A DNA stretch of 64,000 nt from Arthrobacter sp. UNC362MFTsu5.1 (GTDB lineage Bacteria > Actinomycetota > Actinomycetes > Actinomycetales > Micrococcaceae). Both the position numbers and the translations under genes were made by a program. This document shows, piece by piece, positions 56,689-64,000 of the stretch. Positions within the stretch are counted from its first letter, which is position 1. Every line of letters starts with the position of its first letter. The notes beneath the pieces are model-generated. The model did not search any database and was not told where the DNA came from. It was given only the letters and a program-made list of their open reading frames with translations. Where the stretch lies: NCBI RefSeq assembly GCF_000685965.1, contig NZ_JMLE01000005.1, positions 1 through 64,000 on the forward strand. Direction: 5' to 3'.

Positions 56689-57675
56689 TTACCGCCGGTG
56701 CACTCCCACTTTAGCACCTTCAACGTCCACCGCCAGCTTCATCACACGCCAGCCGACATCCGGCGTGTTGGCCCGCGTGTAGGCCTCGATGAAGCCCACC
56801 ACTGCGGCGGCCTCTTCTTCCCCGTTGGCGAGGACCAGGACAGTCGGTCCGGCGCCGGAAACAACGGCAGCGTGTCCTGCATAACGCAGCGCACGGATCA
56901 GGTCCGCGCTGGGGCGCATGGCTTCCGCGCGGTAGCTCTGGTGGAGGTAGTCCTCCGTGCCGGCCAGCAGGAATTCCGGCTTGCTGGTGAGGGCATGGAT
57001 GAGCAGCGCGGCCCGGCCCGAGTTCATGGCGGCAGCATGGTGGCCCACCGATGCCGGCAGCAGTGCGCGTGCCGCTTCGGTGGACAGCTCATAGTCAGGT
57101 ACGGCAACGACCGGGATCACCGAATCCGACACCGTGGCGCAGGTGCTGCTGTACTGGTCACTGTCCTGCCATGACAGCGCCAGCCCGCCGAATATGGCCG
57201 GTGCCACGTTGTCAGGATGGCCTTCCATCTCGCTGGTGAGCTGCAGGATCCAGTCCTTGCCGCGGCGGGACGGCTCCGGCACCAGCGCATTCGCGGCCGT
57301 GACCGCGGCCACCACGGCCGAGGCCGAAGAGCCCAGGCCGCGGCCGTGGGGGTTGACGTTGTCCGCCGTGATCTTCAGGCCCTGGTGCCGGAAGCCCAGC
57401 CGGTGCAGGGCCTCGGTGATGGCCTTGACCACCAGGTGGCTCGCATCGCGCGGAAGCGTCTCCGCACCCTCGCCGCTCAGTTCGAACTCGAGCTCGCCGC
57501 TGCCCAGGGTTTCAACGGTCAGCGTGTCGTGCAGCGAGAGTGCGAGCCCCAGGCTGTCATAGCCGGGGCCAAGGTTGGCGCTGGTGGCGGGCACGCGGAC
57601 GGTTACCAACTGCCCGGCCGGAACTGCCGGCGCCCCGGCAGCTGACTCGGCCGGCACGGTGAGGGTGGTTTCCAA
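56689..57675 (-). CDS. thrB: Homoserine kinase
   Basis: 328 aa, a GHMP kinase phosphorylating homoserine. Motifs are VRVPATSANLGPGYDSLGLAL, the ATP-binding PHGRGLGSSASAVVAA and a C-terminal AAVVSGAGPTVLVLA. I use TTG 57675 (LETTLTVPAES), two bases after the thrC stop; the frame can be extended into thrC but without support. It ends the argS-lysA-hom-thrC-thrB series. Confidence 0.94.
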   Translation of the reverse strand: METTLTVPAESAAGAPAVPAGQLVTVRVPATSANLGPGYDSLGLALSLHDTLTVETLGSGELEFELSGEGAETLPRDASHLVVKAITEALHRLGFRHQGLKITADNVNPHGRGLGSSASAVVAAVTAANALVPEPSRRGKDWILQLTSEMEGHPDNVAPAIFGGLALSWQDSDQYSSTCATVSDSVIPVVAVPDYELSTEAARALLPASVGHHAAAMNSGRAALLIHALTSKPEFLLAGTEDYLHQSYRAEAMRPSADLIRALRYAGHAAVVSGAGPTVLVLANGEEEAAAVVGFIEAYTRANTPDVGWRVMKLAVDVEGAKVGVHRR

Positions 57676-57677
57676 GG

Positions 57678-58784
57678 CTATTTTTCTTCCAGGCCAAGTT
57701 CGGCGGCCACGGTGACCACGTCGTTGGACACCTTGACGGGCTGGACGTCGCTGCCGTCTTCGGTGCGCAGCGCCCACTGCGGGTCCTTCAGGCCATGGCC
57801 GGTCACGGTGATCACGATGGTCTTGCCGGTGGGAACCTGCCCCGCGGCATGCTTCTTGATCAGGCCGGCGACGCCTGCGGCGGAACCGGGTTCCACGAAG
57901 ACGCCTTCCTTGGCGGAAAGCCAGCGGTGCGCGGCGAGGATCTCATCGTCCGTCACGGCGTCGATGAATCCGCCGGACTCGTCACGGGCTGCGATGGCAC
58001 CGTCCCAGGAGGCGGGGTTTCCGATCCGGATTGCCGTGGCGATGGTGTCCGGCTCCGTGATGGGGTGGCCTGCGACGAACGGTGCAGCGCCGGCCGCCTG
58101 GAATCCCCACATCTGCGGGGTCCTGGTGGACACGGCGGGCAGCGTGCCGGCGGTTTCGGACTCGAACGGGGCGGAGTACTCCTTGTAGCCCTTCCAGTAC
58201 GCGGTGATGTTACCGGCATTGCCTACCGGGAGGACGTGGATGTCCGGGGCGTCGCCGAGCGCATCCACCACTTCGAAGGCACCGGTCTTCTGCCCCTGGA
58301 TCCGGGCCGGGTTGACGGAGTTCACCAGGAAAACGGGGTAGGACTCCCCCAGTTTGCGGGCGATGTCCAGGCAGTTGTCGAAGTTCCCGTCCACCTGCAG
58401 GAGGGTGGCGCCGTGGGCGATCGCCTGGCTCAGCTTGCCCATGGAGATCTTGCCCTCCGGCACCAGGACGGCGCACTGGAGGCCGGCTGCCGTGGCGTAG
58501 GCCGCTGCGGACGCTGACGTGTTGCCGGTGGAGGCGCACACCACTGCCTTGGCGCCCGAGGCCACGGCGGCCGTCATGGCCATGGTCATGCCACGGTCCT
58601 TGAAGGAGCCGGTGGGGTTCATGCCTTCGACCTTCAGGTACACAGTGGACCCGGTCAGCTCGGAGAGCTTCTGCGCGTGGACAAGCGGCGTGCCGCCCTC
58701 ACCGAGGGTGATGACCTTGGTGCTTTCCGTTACGGGCAAACGATCAGCGTATTCGCGGATGACACCGCGCCATTGGTGAGCCAC
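57678..58784 (-). CDS. thrC: Threonine synthase
   Basis: 368 aa, a PLP enzyme converting O-phosphohomoserine to threonine. The PLP lysine is in [41 protein letters not shown] and [12 protein letters not shown] are typical. GTG 58784 abuts the hom stop (TAAGTG), with AAGGAG 5 bp upstream. Confidence 0.97.
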   Translation of the reverse strand: MAHQWRGVIREYADRLPVTESTKVITLGEGGTPLVHAQKLSELTGSTVYLKVEGMNPTGSFKDRGMTMAMTAAVASGAKAVVCASTGNTSASAAAYATAAGLQCAVLVPEGKISMGKLSQAIAHGATLLQVDGNFDNCLDIARKLGESYPVFLVNSVNPARIQGQKTGAFEVVDALGDAPDIHVLPVGNAGNITAYWKGYKEYSAPFESETAGTLPAVSTRTPQMWGFQAAGAAPFVAGHPITEPDTIATAIRIGNPASWDGAIAARDESGGFIDAVTDDEILAAHRWLSAKEGVFVEPGSAAGVAGLIKKHAAGQVPTGKTIVITVTGHGLKDPQWALRTEDGSDVQPVKVSNDVVTVAAELGLEEK

Positions 58785-60101
58785 TTAGACTCCTTCTACC
58801 CGCAGTACGGATGTAACGGAATTGATGACGTCCAGGCCCTTCACGGCCTGGACGGTCGCTGCCAGTGCAGCTTCGGTTGCGCGGTGGGTGACGATCCGCA
58901 GTTCGGCAGATTCCACGTTGGAATCGGCGTCACGGTGGATGGTCTGGCGCATGATCTCGATGGACACGCCGTGCTCCGCGAAGAGCTGGGCGATCTTGGC
59001 CAGAACGCCGGGCTGGTCGGCAACGTCCAGGCCGATGTAATAGCTGGTGTTGACGGCGTCGATGGGCAGGGCCGGCACCTGGCCGTTGGTGGTCTCGATC
59101 TGCGCCGGGCCGCCCAGGACAATCCGTCGGGCCGCGGAGACGAGGTCGCCCAGCACGGCCGACGCGGTGGGGGTGCCGCCGGCGCCCTGGCCGTAGAACA
59201 TGAGTTCGCCGGCGTTTTCCGCTTCCACGAAGACGGCGTTGAAGGCACCGTGGACGGCGGCCAGCGGGTGCTCCCGCGGCAGCAGCGTGGGGTGCACGCG
59301 GACGGAAACGCCTTCGCTGCCGTCGGCCGCAACAAGCTTCTCGGCGATGGCCAGGAGCTTGATGACGAACCCGGCGTCCTTGGCAGCGGCGATGTCCGCG
59401 GCACTGACTTCGGTGATGCCTTCGCAGTGGACGTTCTCGAGGTCGAACCGGGTGTGGAACGACAGCGAGGCCAGGATGGTCGCCTTGGCGGCGGCGTCGA
59501 GGCCGCCGACGTCGGCGGTGGGGTCCGCTTCGGCGTAGCCGAGGCGCTGCGCCTCGGCGAGGGCGTCGGCGAACTGCGCACCGGTGGTGTCCATCTGGTC
59601 AAGGATGAAGTTGGTGGTGCCGTTCACGATGCCCAGGACACGGGTGATGCGGTCGCCGGAGAGGCTGTCACGGATGGGACGCAGGATCGGGATGGCGCCG
59701 GCCACGGCGGCTTCATAGGACAGCTGGACGCCGGCCTTGTCTGCCGCTTCGTACAGCGTGGGGCCGTCCTGGGCCAGCAGGGCCTTGTTGCCGGTGACCA
59801 CGCTGGCGCCGTTCTGGATGGCGCTGAGGATCAGGGAACGGGCCGGCTCGATGCCGCCCATCAGTTCAATGACGAGGTCGGCGTCCTTGACCAGGGTTTC
59901 AGCATCCGTGGTGAACAGCTCCCGCGGCAGCTCGACGTCTCGCGGCGCATCGATGGTGCGAACGGCGATGCCGGTCAGCTCCAGTCGGGCTCCGGTGCGG
60001 GCGGCCAGTGATTCGGCGTCATCAATCAGAATCCGCGCCACCTGAGCCCCAACGTTGCCACAGCCCAGCAGGGCTACTTTCAGGGTTCGCAATTCAGTCA
60101 T
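58785..60101 (-). CDS. hom: Homoserine dehydrogenase with ACT domain
   Basis: 438 aa. The NAD(P)-binding LLGCGNVGAQVARIL is at the N-terminus. The catalytic region has GGIEPARSLILSAIQNGASV, SYEAAVAGAIPILRPIRDSL, GIVNGTTNFIL and AEADPTADVGGLDAAAKATI. The C-terminal ACT domain (YYIGLDVADQPGVLAKIAQL) allows feedback inhibition by threonine. It follows lysA with no gap. Confidence 0.97.
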   Translation of the reverse strand: MTELRTLKVALLGCGNVGAQVARILIDDAESLAARTGARLELTGIAVRTIDAPRDVELPRELFTTDAETLVKDADLVIELMGGIEPARSLILSAIQNGASVVTGNKALLAQDGPTLYEAADKAGVQLSYEAAVAGAIPILRPIRDSLSGDRITRVLGIVNGTTNFILDQMDTTGAQFADALAEAQRLGYAEADPTADVGGLDAAAKATILASLSFHTRFDLENVHCEGITEVSAADIAAAKDAGFVIKLLAIAEKLVAADGSEGVSVRVHPTLLPREHPLAAVHGAFNAVFVEAENAGELMFYGQGAGGTPTASAVLGDLVSAARRIVLGGPAQIETTNGQVPALPIDAVNTSYYIGLDVADQPGVLAKIAQLFAEHGVSIEIMRQTIHRDADSNVESAELRIVTHRATEAALAATVQAVKGLDVINSVTSVLRVEGV

Positions 60102-61595
60102 TCAGACTCCCATGTCGCGGTTCAGCAGATCTTGTTCGGTTTCCCCGCGGACAATCAGCCGGGCAGATCCGTCGCGCACAGCGACAACGCCCGGCCGGGC
60201 CAGATAGTTGTAGTTGCTGGAGAGGGCCCAGCAGTAGGCGCCGGTCCCCGGTACAGCGAGCAGATCACCGGCTGCCACGTCCTCGGGCAGATATACATCT
60301 CTAACAACTATGTCGCCGCTCTCGCAATGTTTGCCCACTACGCGGGACAGCTGCGGCGCGGCCCCGGAGGTGCGCGACGCCACAATCGCCGAATAATCCG
60401 CGTCGTAGAGCACCGGGCGGGCGTTGTCGCTCATGCCGCCGTCCACCGACACATAGCGGCGCGTGTACGTAACGTTTTCCCCGGCATTCCCGGCATTTTC
60501 GGCTGCCGGAGCGTCCACGCGGACGGTCTTGAGGGTTCCCACCTCGTACAGGGTGAACGTGGAGCTGCCTACGATGGCGCGTCCCGGTTCAATCGAGATC
60601 CGGGGCGAGTCGATGCCCAGTTCGGCGCAGGTGGAACGCACGACGGCGGCCATCGCCTGGGCGATCTCTGCCGCCGGGCGCGGTGTGTCCACCGGCGTGT
60701 AGGCGATGCCGTATCCGCCGCCGAGGTCCAGTTCGGGCAGGACGATGGAGTATTTCTCCTGCATCGACGCGAGGAACTTGAGCAGTTTCACTGCGGCCAG
60801 CGCGAAGCCGTCCGGTTCGAAGATCTGCGAGCCGATGTGGCAGTGCAGGCCAAGGAGTTCAATGCTGTGGTAGCTCGTGGCGGCGGCCACGGCTTCCTCG
60901 GCCGCGGACAGGCCCGCCTGGTCCGTGGTGTCTTCAGCCATGGACAGGCCGAACTTCTGGTCCTCATGGGCGGTGGCAATGAACTCGTGGGTGTGGGCGT
61001 GCACTCCGGGCGTGAGCCGCAGCATCACCCTGGCGGTTTCGCCGCGTTCGGACGCGATCTTGGCGACGCGCTCCAGCTCGGCGAGGCTGTCCACCACAAT
61101 CCGGCCCAGCTTCATGTCCAGCGCACGGTGGATCTCGGCGTCGGACTTGTTGTTGCCGTGCAGGGCGACGTCGGCGCCCGGGATGCCTGCGCGGTCCGCG
61201 ACGGCGAGTTCCCCGCCGGAGGCGGTGTCCAGGCGCAGCCCTTCTTCCTCAACCCAGCGGACGACGGCGGTGCACAGGAATGACTTGCCTGCGTAGTAGA
61301 CATCCACTCCCCCGCAGATGTCCGCGAAGGCGTCGTTGAAAGCGTCACTAAAAGCCCGGGCACGTGCCCTGAAGTCGTTCTCGCTCATCACGAACAGCGG
61401 CGTGCCGAACTGGCGCTGGAGCTCACTGACCGGGATGCCGTCAAGGGCGAGTTCACCGGCGTCGTTCCGGGCAACGCCGGCCGCCCAGAGGGGCTCGTGG
61501 AGCCTGTTGAGGTCTGCGGGGACGGCAAGCCACTCCGGGGCGAGCGGGGATGCGTAATCTGAGGATTTCCCGTGCTGTGCTGACATGGGGGTCAC
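60102..61595 (-). CDS. lysA: Diaminopimelate decarboxylase
   Basis: 497 aa, the last step of lysine synthesis. PLP-binding lysine lies in VDVYYAGKSFLCTAVVRWV, with LHGNNKSDAEIHRAL, LLGLHCHIGSQIFEPDGF, LDLGGGYGIAYTP, EPGRAIVGSSTFTLYEVG and the CESGDIVV active-site Cys. GTG 61595 overlaps the argS stop (GTGA); ATG 61586 is an alternative start. Confidence 0.96.
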   Translation of the reverse strand: MTPMSAQHGKSSDYASPLAPEWLAVPADLNRLHEPLWAAGVARNDAGELALDGIPVSELQRQFGTPLFVMSENDFRARARAFSDAFNDAFADICGGVDVYYAGKSFLCTAVVRWVEEEGLRLDTASGGELAVADRAGIPGADVALHGNNKSDAEIHRALDMKLGRIVVDSLAELERVAKIASERGETARVMLRLTPGVHAHTHEFIATAHEDQKFGLSMAEDTTDQAGLSAAEEAVAAATSYHSIELLGLHCHIGSQIFEPDGFALAAVKLLKFLASMQEKYSIVLPELDLGGGYGIAYTPVDTPRPAAEIAQAMAAVVRSTCAELGIDSPRISIEPGRAIVGSSTFTLYEVGTLKTVRVDAPAAENAGNAGENVTYTRRYVSVDGGMSDNARPVLYDADYSAIVASRTSGAAPQLSRVVGKHCESGDIVVRDVYLPEDVAAGDLLAVPGTGAYCWALSSNYNYLARPGVVAVRDGSARLIVRGETEQDLLNRDMGV

Positions 61596-63256
61596 ATCCG
61601 TTCCGGCGCCGAAACGCCAAGCAGTTCCAGTCCGTTGGCCAGCACCTGGCTGGTGGCGTCGTTGAGCCACAGCCGGGTGCGGTTGACGTCGGTGATGGGC
61701 TCGTCGCCCTGCGGCGCCATGCGGCAGGCGTCATACCAGCGGTGGTAGGCGCCGGCGATGAGCTCCAGGTGGCGGGCCACGCGGTGCGGTTCGCGCAGTT
61801 CGGCGGCCTTGGCCACGATGGACGGGTAGCTGCCCAGGTAGGACAGCAGTTCGTTCTCCGTGGGGTGGTCCAGCAAGGACGCGTCGAACACGTCCTTCCC
61901 GTCAACGGTGCGGTCGACGCCGGCCGCCACGGCGTTGCGGGCGGCGCCGCGGGAGCGGGCATGCGCGTACTGGACGTAGAACACCGGGTTCTCGTTGCTG
62001 TGCTTCTTCAGGAGATCGGGGTCCAGGGTGAGCGGGGAGTCTGCGGGGAAACGCGCCAGCGAATAACGGACGGCGTCCTTGCCCAGCCAGGAAATCAGGT
62101 CCTTGAGCTCGATGATGTTGCCCGCGCGCTTGGACAGCTTGGCGCCGTTCACAGACACGAGCTGGCCGATCAGCACCTCGATGTTGGCCTCGGGGTCGTC
62201 GCCTGCCGCTGCGGCGATGGCCTTGAGCCGGTGGATGTAGCCGTGGTGGTCCGCTCCCAGCAGGTAGATCTTCTGGTCGAAGCCGCGGTCCTTCTTGGAA
62301 AGGTAGTAGGCGGCGTCGGCGGCGAAGTAGGTCGGTTCGCCGTTCGCGCGGATCATCACGCGGTCCTTGTCGTCCCCGAAGTCCGTGGTGCGCAGCCAGA
62401 CGGCGCCGCCGTCGTCGAACACGTGGCCCTGCTCGCGAAGGCGGGCAACGGCACTTTCGATGGCGCCGGCGTCGTGCAGTTCCTGCTCGGAAAAGTACAC
62501 GTCGAAGGCGACGCCGAAGTCGGCGAGGGTGTCCTTGATGTCCTTCATCTGCGCTTTGTACGCCGCGCTGCGGATGACCGGCAGCGCCGCGACGTCGGTC
62601 AGTTCCCGGATGTCCGGGTGGTCTGCCAGGACATGGTGGCCGAGATCGGAAATGTACTGGCCGGGGTAGCCGCCCTCCGGCACACCGCGGCCATGCAGCC
62701 GGGACAGCACGGAATGGGCGAAGACGTTCATCTGCGACCCGGCGTCGTTGATGTAGTACTCGGCGGTGACTGTCGCGCCGGAGGCCCGGAGGACGCGGGC
62801 GATCGAGTCGCCCAGCGCGGCCCAGCGGGTGTGGCCGATGTGCAGCGGCCCGGTGGGGTTGGCGGAGACGAATTCCATGTTGACCACGTGGCCGGCGAGC
62901 GCCGAGTTGGTGCCGTACGCCGGGCCCGCTTCGACGATGGCCTTGGCCAGGGTGCCCGCAGCTGCGGCGTCCACCGTGATGTTCAGGAAGCCCGGACCGG
63001 CGATGTCCACGGCCGAAACGCCGTCAATGCCCTTGAGCCGCGTGCTGAGGATGGTGGCGAATTCCCGGGGATTAACACCGGCCTGCTTGGACAGCTGGAG
63101 GGCAATGTTGGTGGCCCAGTCGCCGTGGTCCCGGTTCTTGGGCCGCTCCACGCGCACCTCGTCCGGCACGGCTGATGCGGAAAGCGTAATTTCGCCGGCG
63201 GCGACGGCGTCTTTCAGGCAGGCGGATATGGCGAGGGAGAGTTCTTCGGGAGTCAC
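61592..63256 (-). CDS. argS: Arginyl-tRNA synthetase
   Basis: 554 aa, class I synthetase. The HIGH motif is in NPTGPLHIGHTRWAALGD, a KMSKS-like GAKLSKRAGN lies past the midpoint (about residue 375), and the anticodon-binding DALR domain covers the end. It starts at GTG 63256 with TAGGCT 6 bp upstream and is the first gene of the argS-lysA-hom-thrC-thrB run, an arrangement seen across actinobacteria. Confidence 0.97.
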   Translation of the reverse strand: MTPEELSLAISACLKDAVAAGEITLSASAVPDEVRVERPKNRDHGDWATNIALQLSKQAGVNPREFATILSTRLKGIDGVSAVDIAGPGFLNITVDAAAAGTLAKAIVEAGPAYGTNSALAGHVVNMEFVSANPTGPLHIGHTRWAALGDSIARVLRASGATVTAEYYINDAGSQMNVFAHSVLSRLHGRGVPEGGYPGQYISDLGHHVLADHPDIRELTDVAALPVIRSAAYKAQMKDIKDTLADFGVAFDVYFSEQELHDAGAIESAVARLREQGHVFDDGGAVWLRTTDFGDDKDRVMIRANGEPTYFAADAAYYLSKKDRGFDQKIYLLGADHHGYIHRLKAIAAAAGDDPEANIEVLIGQLVSVNGAKLSKRAGNIIELKDLISWLGKDAVRYSLARFPADSPLTLDPDLLKKHSNENPVFYVQYAHARSRGAARNAVAAGVDRTVDGKDVFDASLLDHPTENELLSYLGSYPSIVAKAAELREPHRVARHLELIAGAYHRWYDACRMAPQGDEPITDVNRTRLWLNDATSQVLANGLELLGVSAPERM

Positions 63257-63262
63257 GCATCT

Positions 63263-63268
63263 AGCCTA
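63263..63268 (-). promoter_or_regulatory. -10 element of argS-lysA-hom-thrCB (leaderless arrangement)
   Basis: TAGGCT on the minus strand, 6 bp before GTG 63256. The remaining spacer to 63495 shows no other gene. Confidence 0.5.
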
Positions 63269-63495
63269 CCGGTGGCCCGCAAAACCCGCGGAATCCCCGG
63301 CGGTGCCATGACGCCGTCTAGAAGGCGCACAGGAGTAAGAAGGCTCACAGAATTGAATCGGGTTCGTCACAGGCTGAACCATTACGCTGATTCCAACGTT
63401 GTCCATCCTGTAACTGCCCGACTGGATCCCGTCCCTGCGGTGCCGGTACCAGCCCGGCACGCATCTGCCCGCAACCCTACGAAACGAGCCCCCGC

Positions 63496-63948
63496 ATGAG
63501 CTTCCCGGTACGTAAGAGCGTCTTCGTCGGCATCGCCGGCATGTCCCTGATCGGAACCGTGGCCGGTTGCGCGCCGTCCGCCCAGGCACCCGCAGCCCAA
63601 TCCGCTCCCGCGTCCAGCGCCCCGGCAGCCGGCACCTCGTCGTCGGCCGCGTCCGGCTACAAGGACGGCACCTACAGCGCCGACGGAAACTACGTCTCCC
63701 CCAACGGCACCGAAACTGTGGGCGTTGAGCTGACGCTGTCCGGCGGCACAGTGTCCGGCGTGAACATCACCCAGCATCCTTCCAACCCCAACACCCGCAA
63801 GTTCCAGGGCGAGTTCGCCGGCGGTATCGCGGCGCAGATCGTGGGCAAGAACCTGGATGAGCTGAATGTTTCGAAAGTAGCCGGTTCATCCCTCACCAGC
63901 GGCGGCTTCAACCAGGCCGTCGAGAAGATCAAATCCGAGGCCCAGTAG
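63496..63948 (+). CDS. FMN-binding domain lipoprotein
   Basis: 150 aa. An N-terminal lipoprotein signal (SVFVGIAGMSLIGTVAGC, Cys25 as lipidation site) precedes an Ala/Ser/Pro linker and an FMN-binding domain: YKDGTYSADGNYVSPNGTE, GTVSGVNITQHPSNP and VAGSSLTSGGFNQAVEKI. In this family FMN is attached to a Thr in a (S/D)GATxT-like motif by ApbE. Here it reads GSSLTS, so the attachment site is atypical but a Thr is present. It may carry electrons outside the membrane. It continues toward the right edge without another complete gene. Confidence 0.85.
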   Translation: MSFPVRKSVFVGIAGMSLIGTVAGCAPSAQAPAAQSAPASSAPAAGTSSSAASGYKDGTYSADGNYVSPNGTETVGVELTLSGGTVSGVNITQHPSNPNTRKFQGEFAGGIAAQIVGKNLDELNVSKVAGSSLTSGGFNQAVEKIKSEAQ

Positions 63949-64000
63949 GCCGCGCCCGTACCAACAGCGCAGCAGCCGCCCCATACCGCGTCAAGAGGAG

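Noticed and set aside
58677-60011. 444-codon open frame on the plus strand opposite hom
   Set aside because: It is antisense to a firmly identified enzyme and has Gly/Gln/Arg/Val-rich low-complexity composition typical of reverse-complement frames in GC-rich DNA.
61550-63175. 541-codon open frame on the plus strand opposite argS and the lysA start
   Set aside because: Shadow of argS; no ribosome site and no recognisable domain.

Overview
The window is ordinary chromosomal DNA of a high-GC actinobacterium, most likely Arthrobacter/Pseudarthrobacter or a close relative in the Micrococcaceae. Support comes from strong G/C third-position bias, the actinobacterial NucS mismatch-repair endonuclease, DUF2017/DUF2550/DUF3039/DUF4395 proteins, a long arginine-rich N-terminal extension on Rho, and the order hom-thrC-thrB-rho-prfA-prmC-sua5-wecA-atpIBEFHAGDC-DUF2550, which matches mycobacteria. 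I saw no phage, insertion sequence, CRISPR array, rRNA or tRNA gene.

Layout. 1-4.6 kb: the end of one gene, then an aromatic-hydroxylation island (MHS-type transporter, HpaB-like monooxygenase, flavin reductase) divergent from an IclR regulator across a palindrome-rich spacer. 4.6-18.9 kb: an MFS exporter, sbcCD, an aquaporin-family channel, an ADP-ribosylglycohydrolase, DUF4395, an exonuclease-BRCT protein, DedA, then rph-rdgB and murI-MBL hydrolase. 19-29.8 kb: DUF2017-clpS, the NAD salvage pair pncB-pncA, an SF2 helicase, DUF3039, nagB, an ABC exporter pair, an Old Yellow Enzyme and a CnoX/YbbN-like chaperone. 29.8-35.6 kb: a large unknown membrane protein, an AI-2E family permease, an alpha/beta hydrolase, a small zinc protein divergent from nucS, and a cold-shock gene with a long structured leader and a strong terminator. 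35.7-48.1 kb: a rhomboid-like/aminoacyl-PG-synthase fusion overlapping a membrane esterase, then DUF2550 and the complete F1Fo ATP synthase operon, all on the minus strand. 48.2-58.8 kb: wecA, a GT2 glycosyltransferase, a WecG/TagA glycosyltransferase, sua5, prmC, prfA, rho, thrB and thrC. 58.8-64 kb: hom, lysA and argS, and a divergent FMN-binding lipoprotein at the right edge.

How the genes work together. argS-lysA-hom-thrC-thrB is a lysine/threonine biosynthesis unit: every junction from argS to thrB is overlapping, directly abutting or 2 bases apart. It runs into the rho/prfA/prmC/sua5 expression-machinery genes. Cell-envelope functions recur: wecA/TagA/GT2 glycopolymer initiation, murI, and the lipid aminoacylation/esterase pair. 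So do nucleic-acid maintenance functions: sbcCD, nucS, the exonuclease-BRCT protein, the helicase, rph and rdgB.

The most striking non-coding signal is a recurrent start architecture. Fifteen transcription-unit-leading genes have a TANNNT -10 hexamer ending exactly 6 or 7 bases before an ATG/GTG, the arrangement expected of leaderless mRNAs. Other points of interest are the rhomboid-like/DUF2156 fusion with its esterase partner, a heavily structured rho leader, the lack of rpmE between rho and prfA, and stable hairpins between ATP synthase cistrons. Nothing here forms an obviously new multi-gene system; most of the window is conserved core genome.
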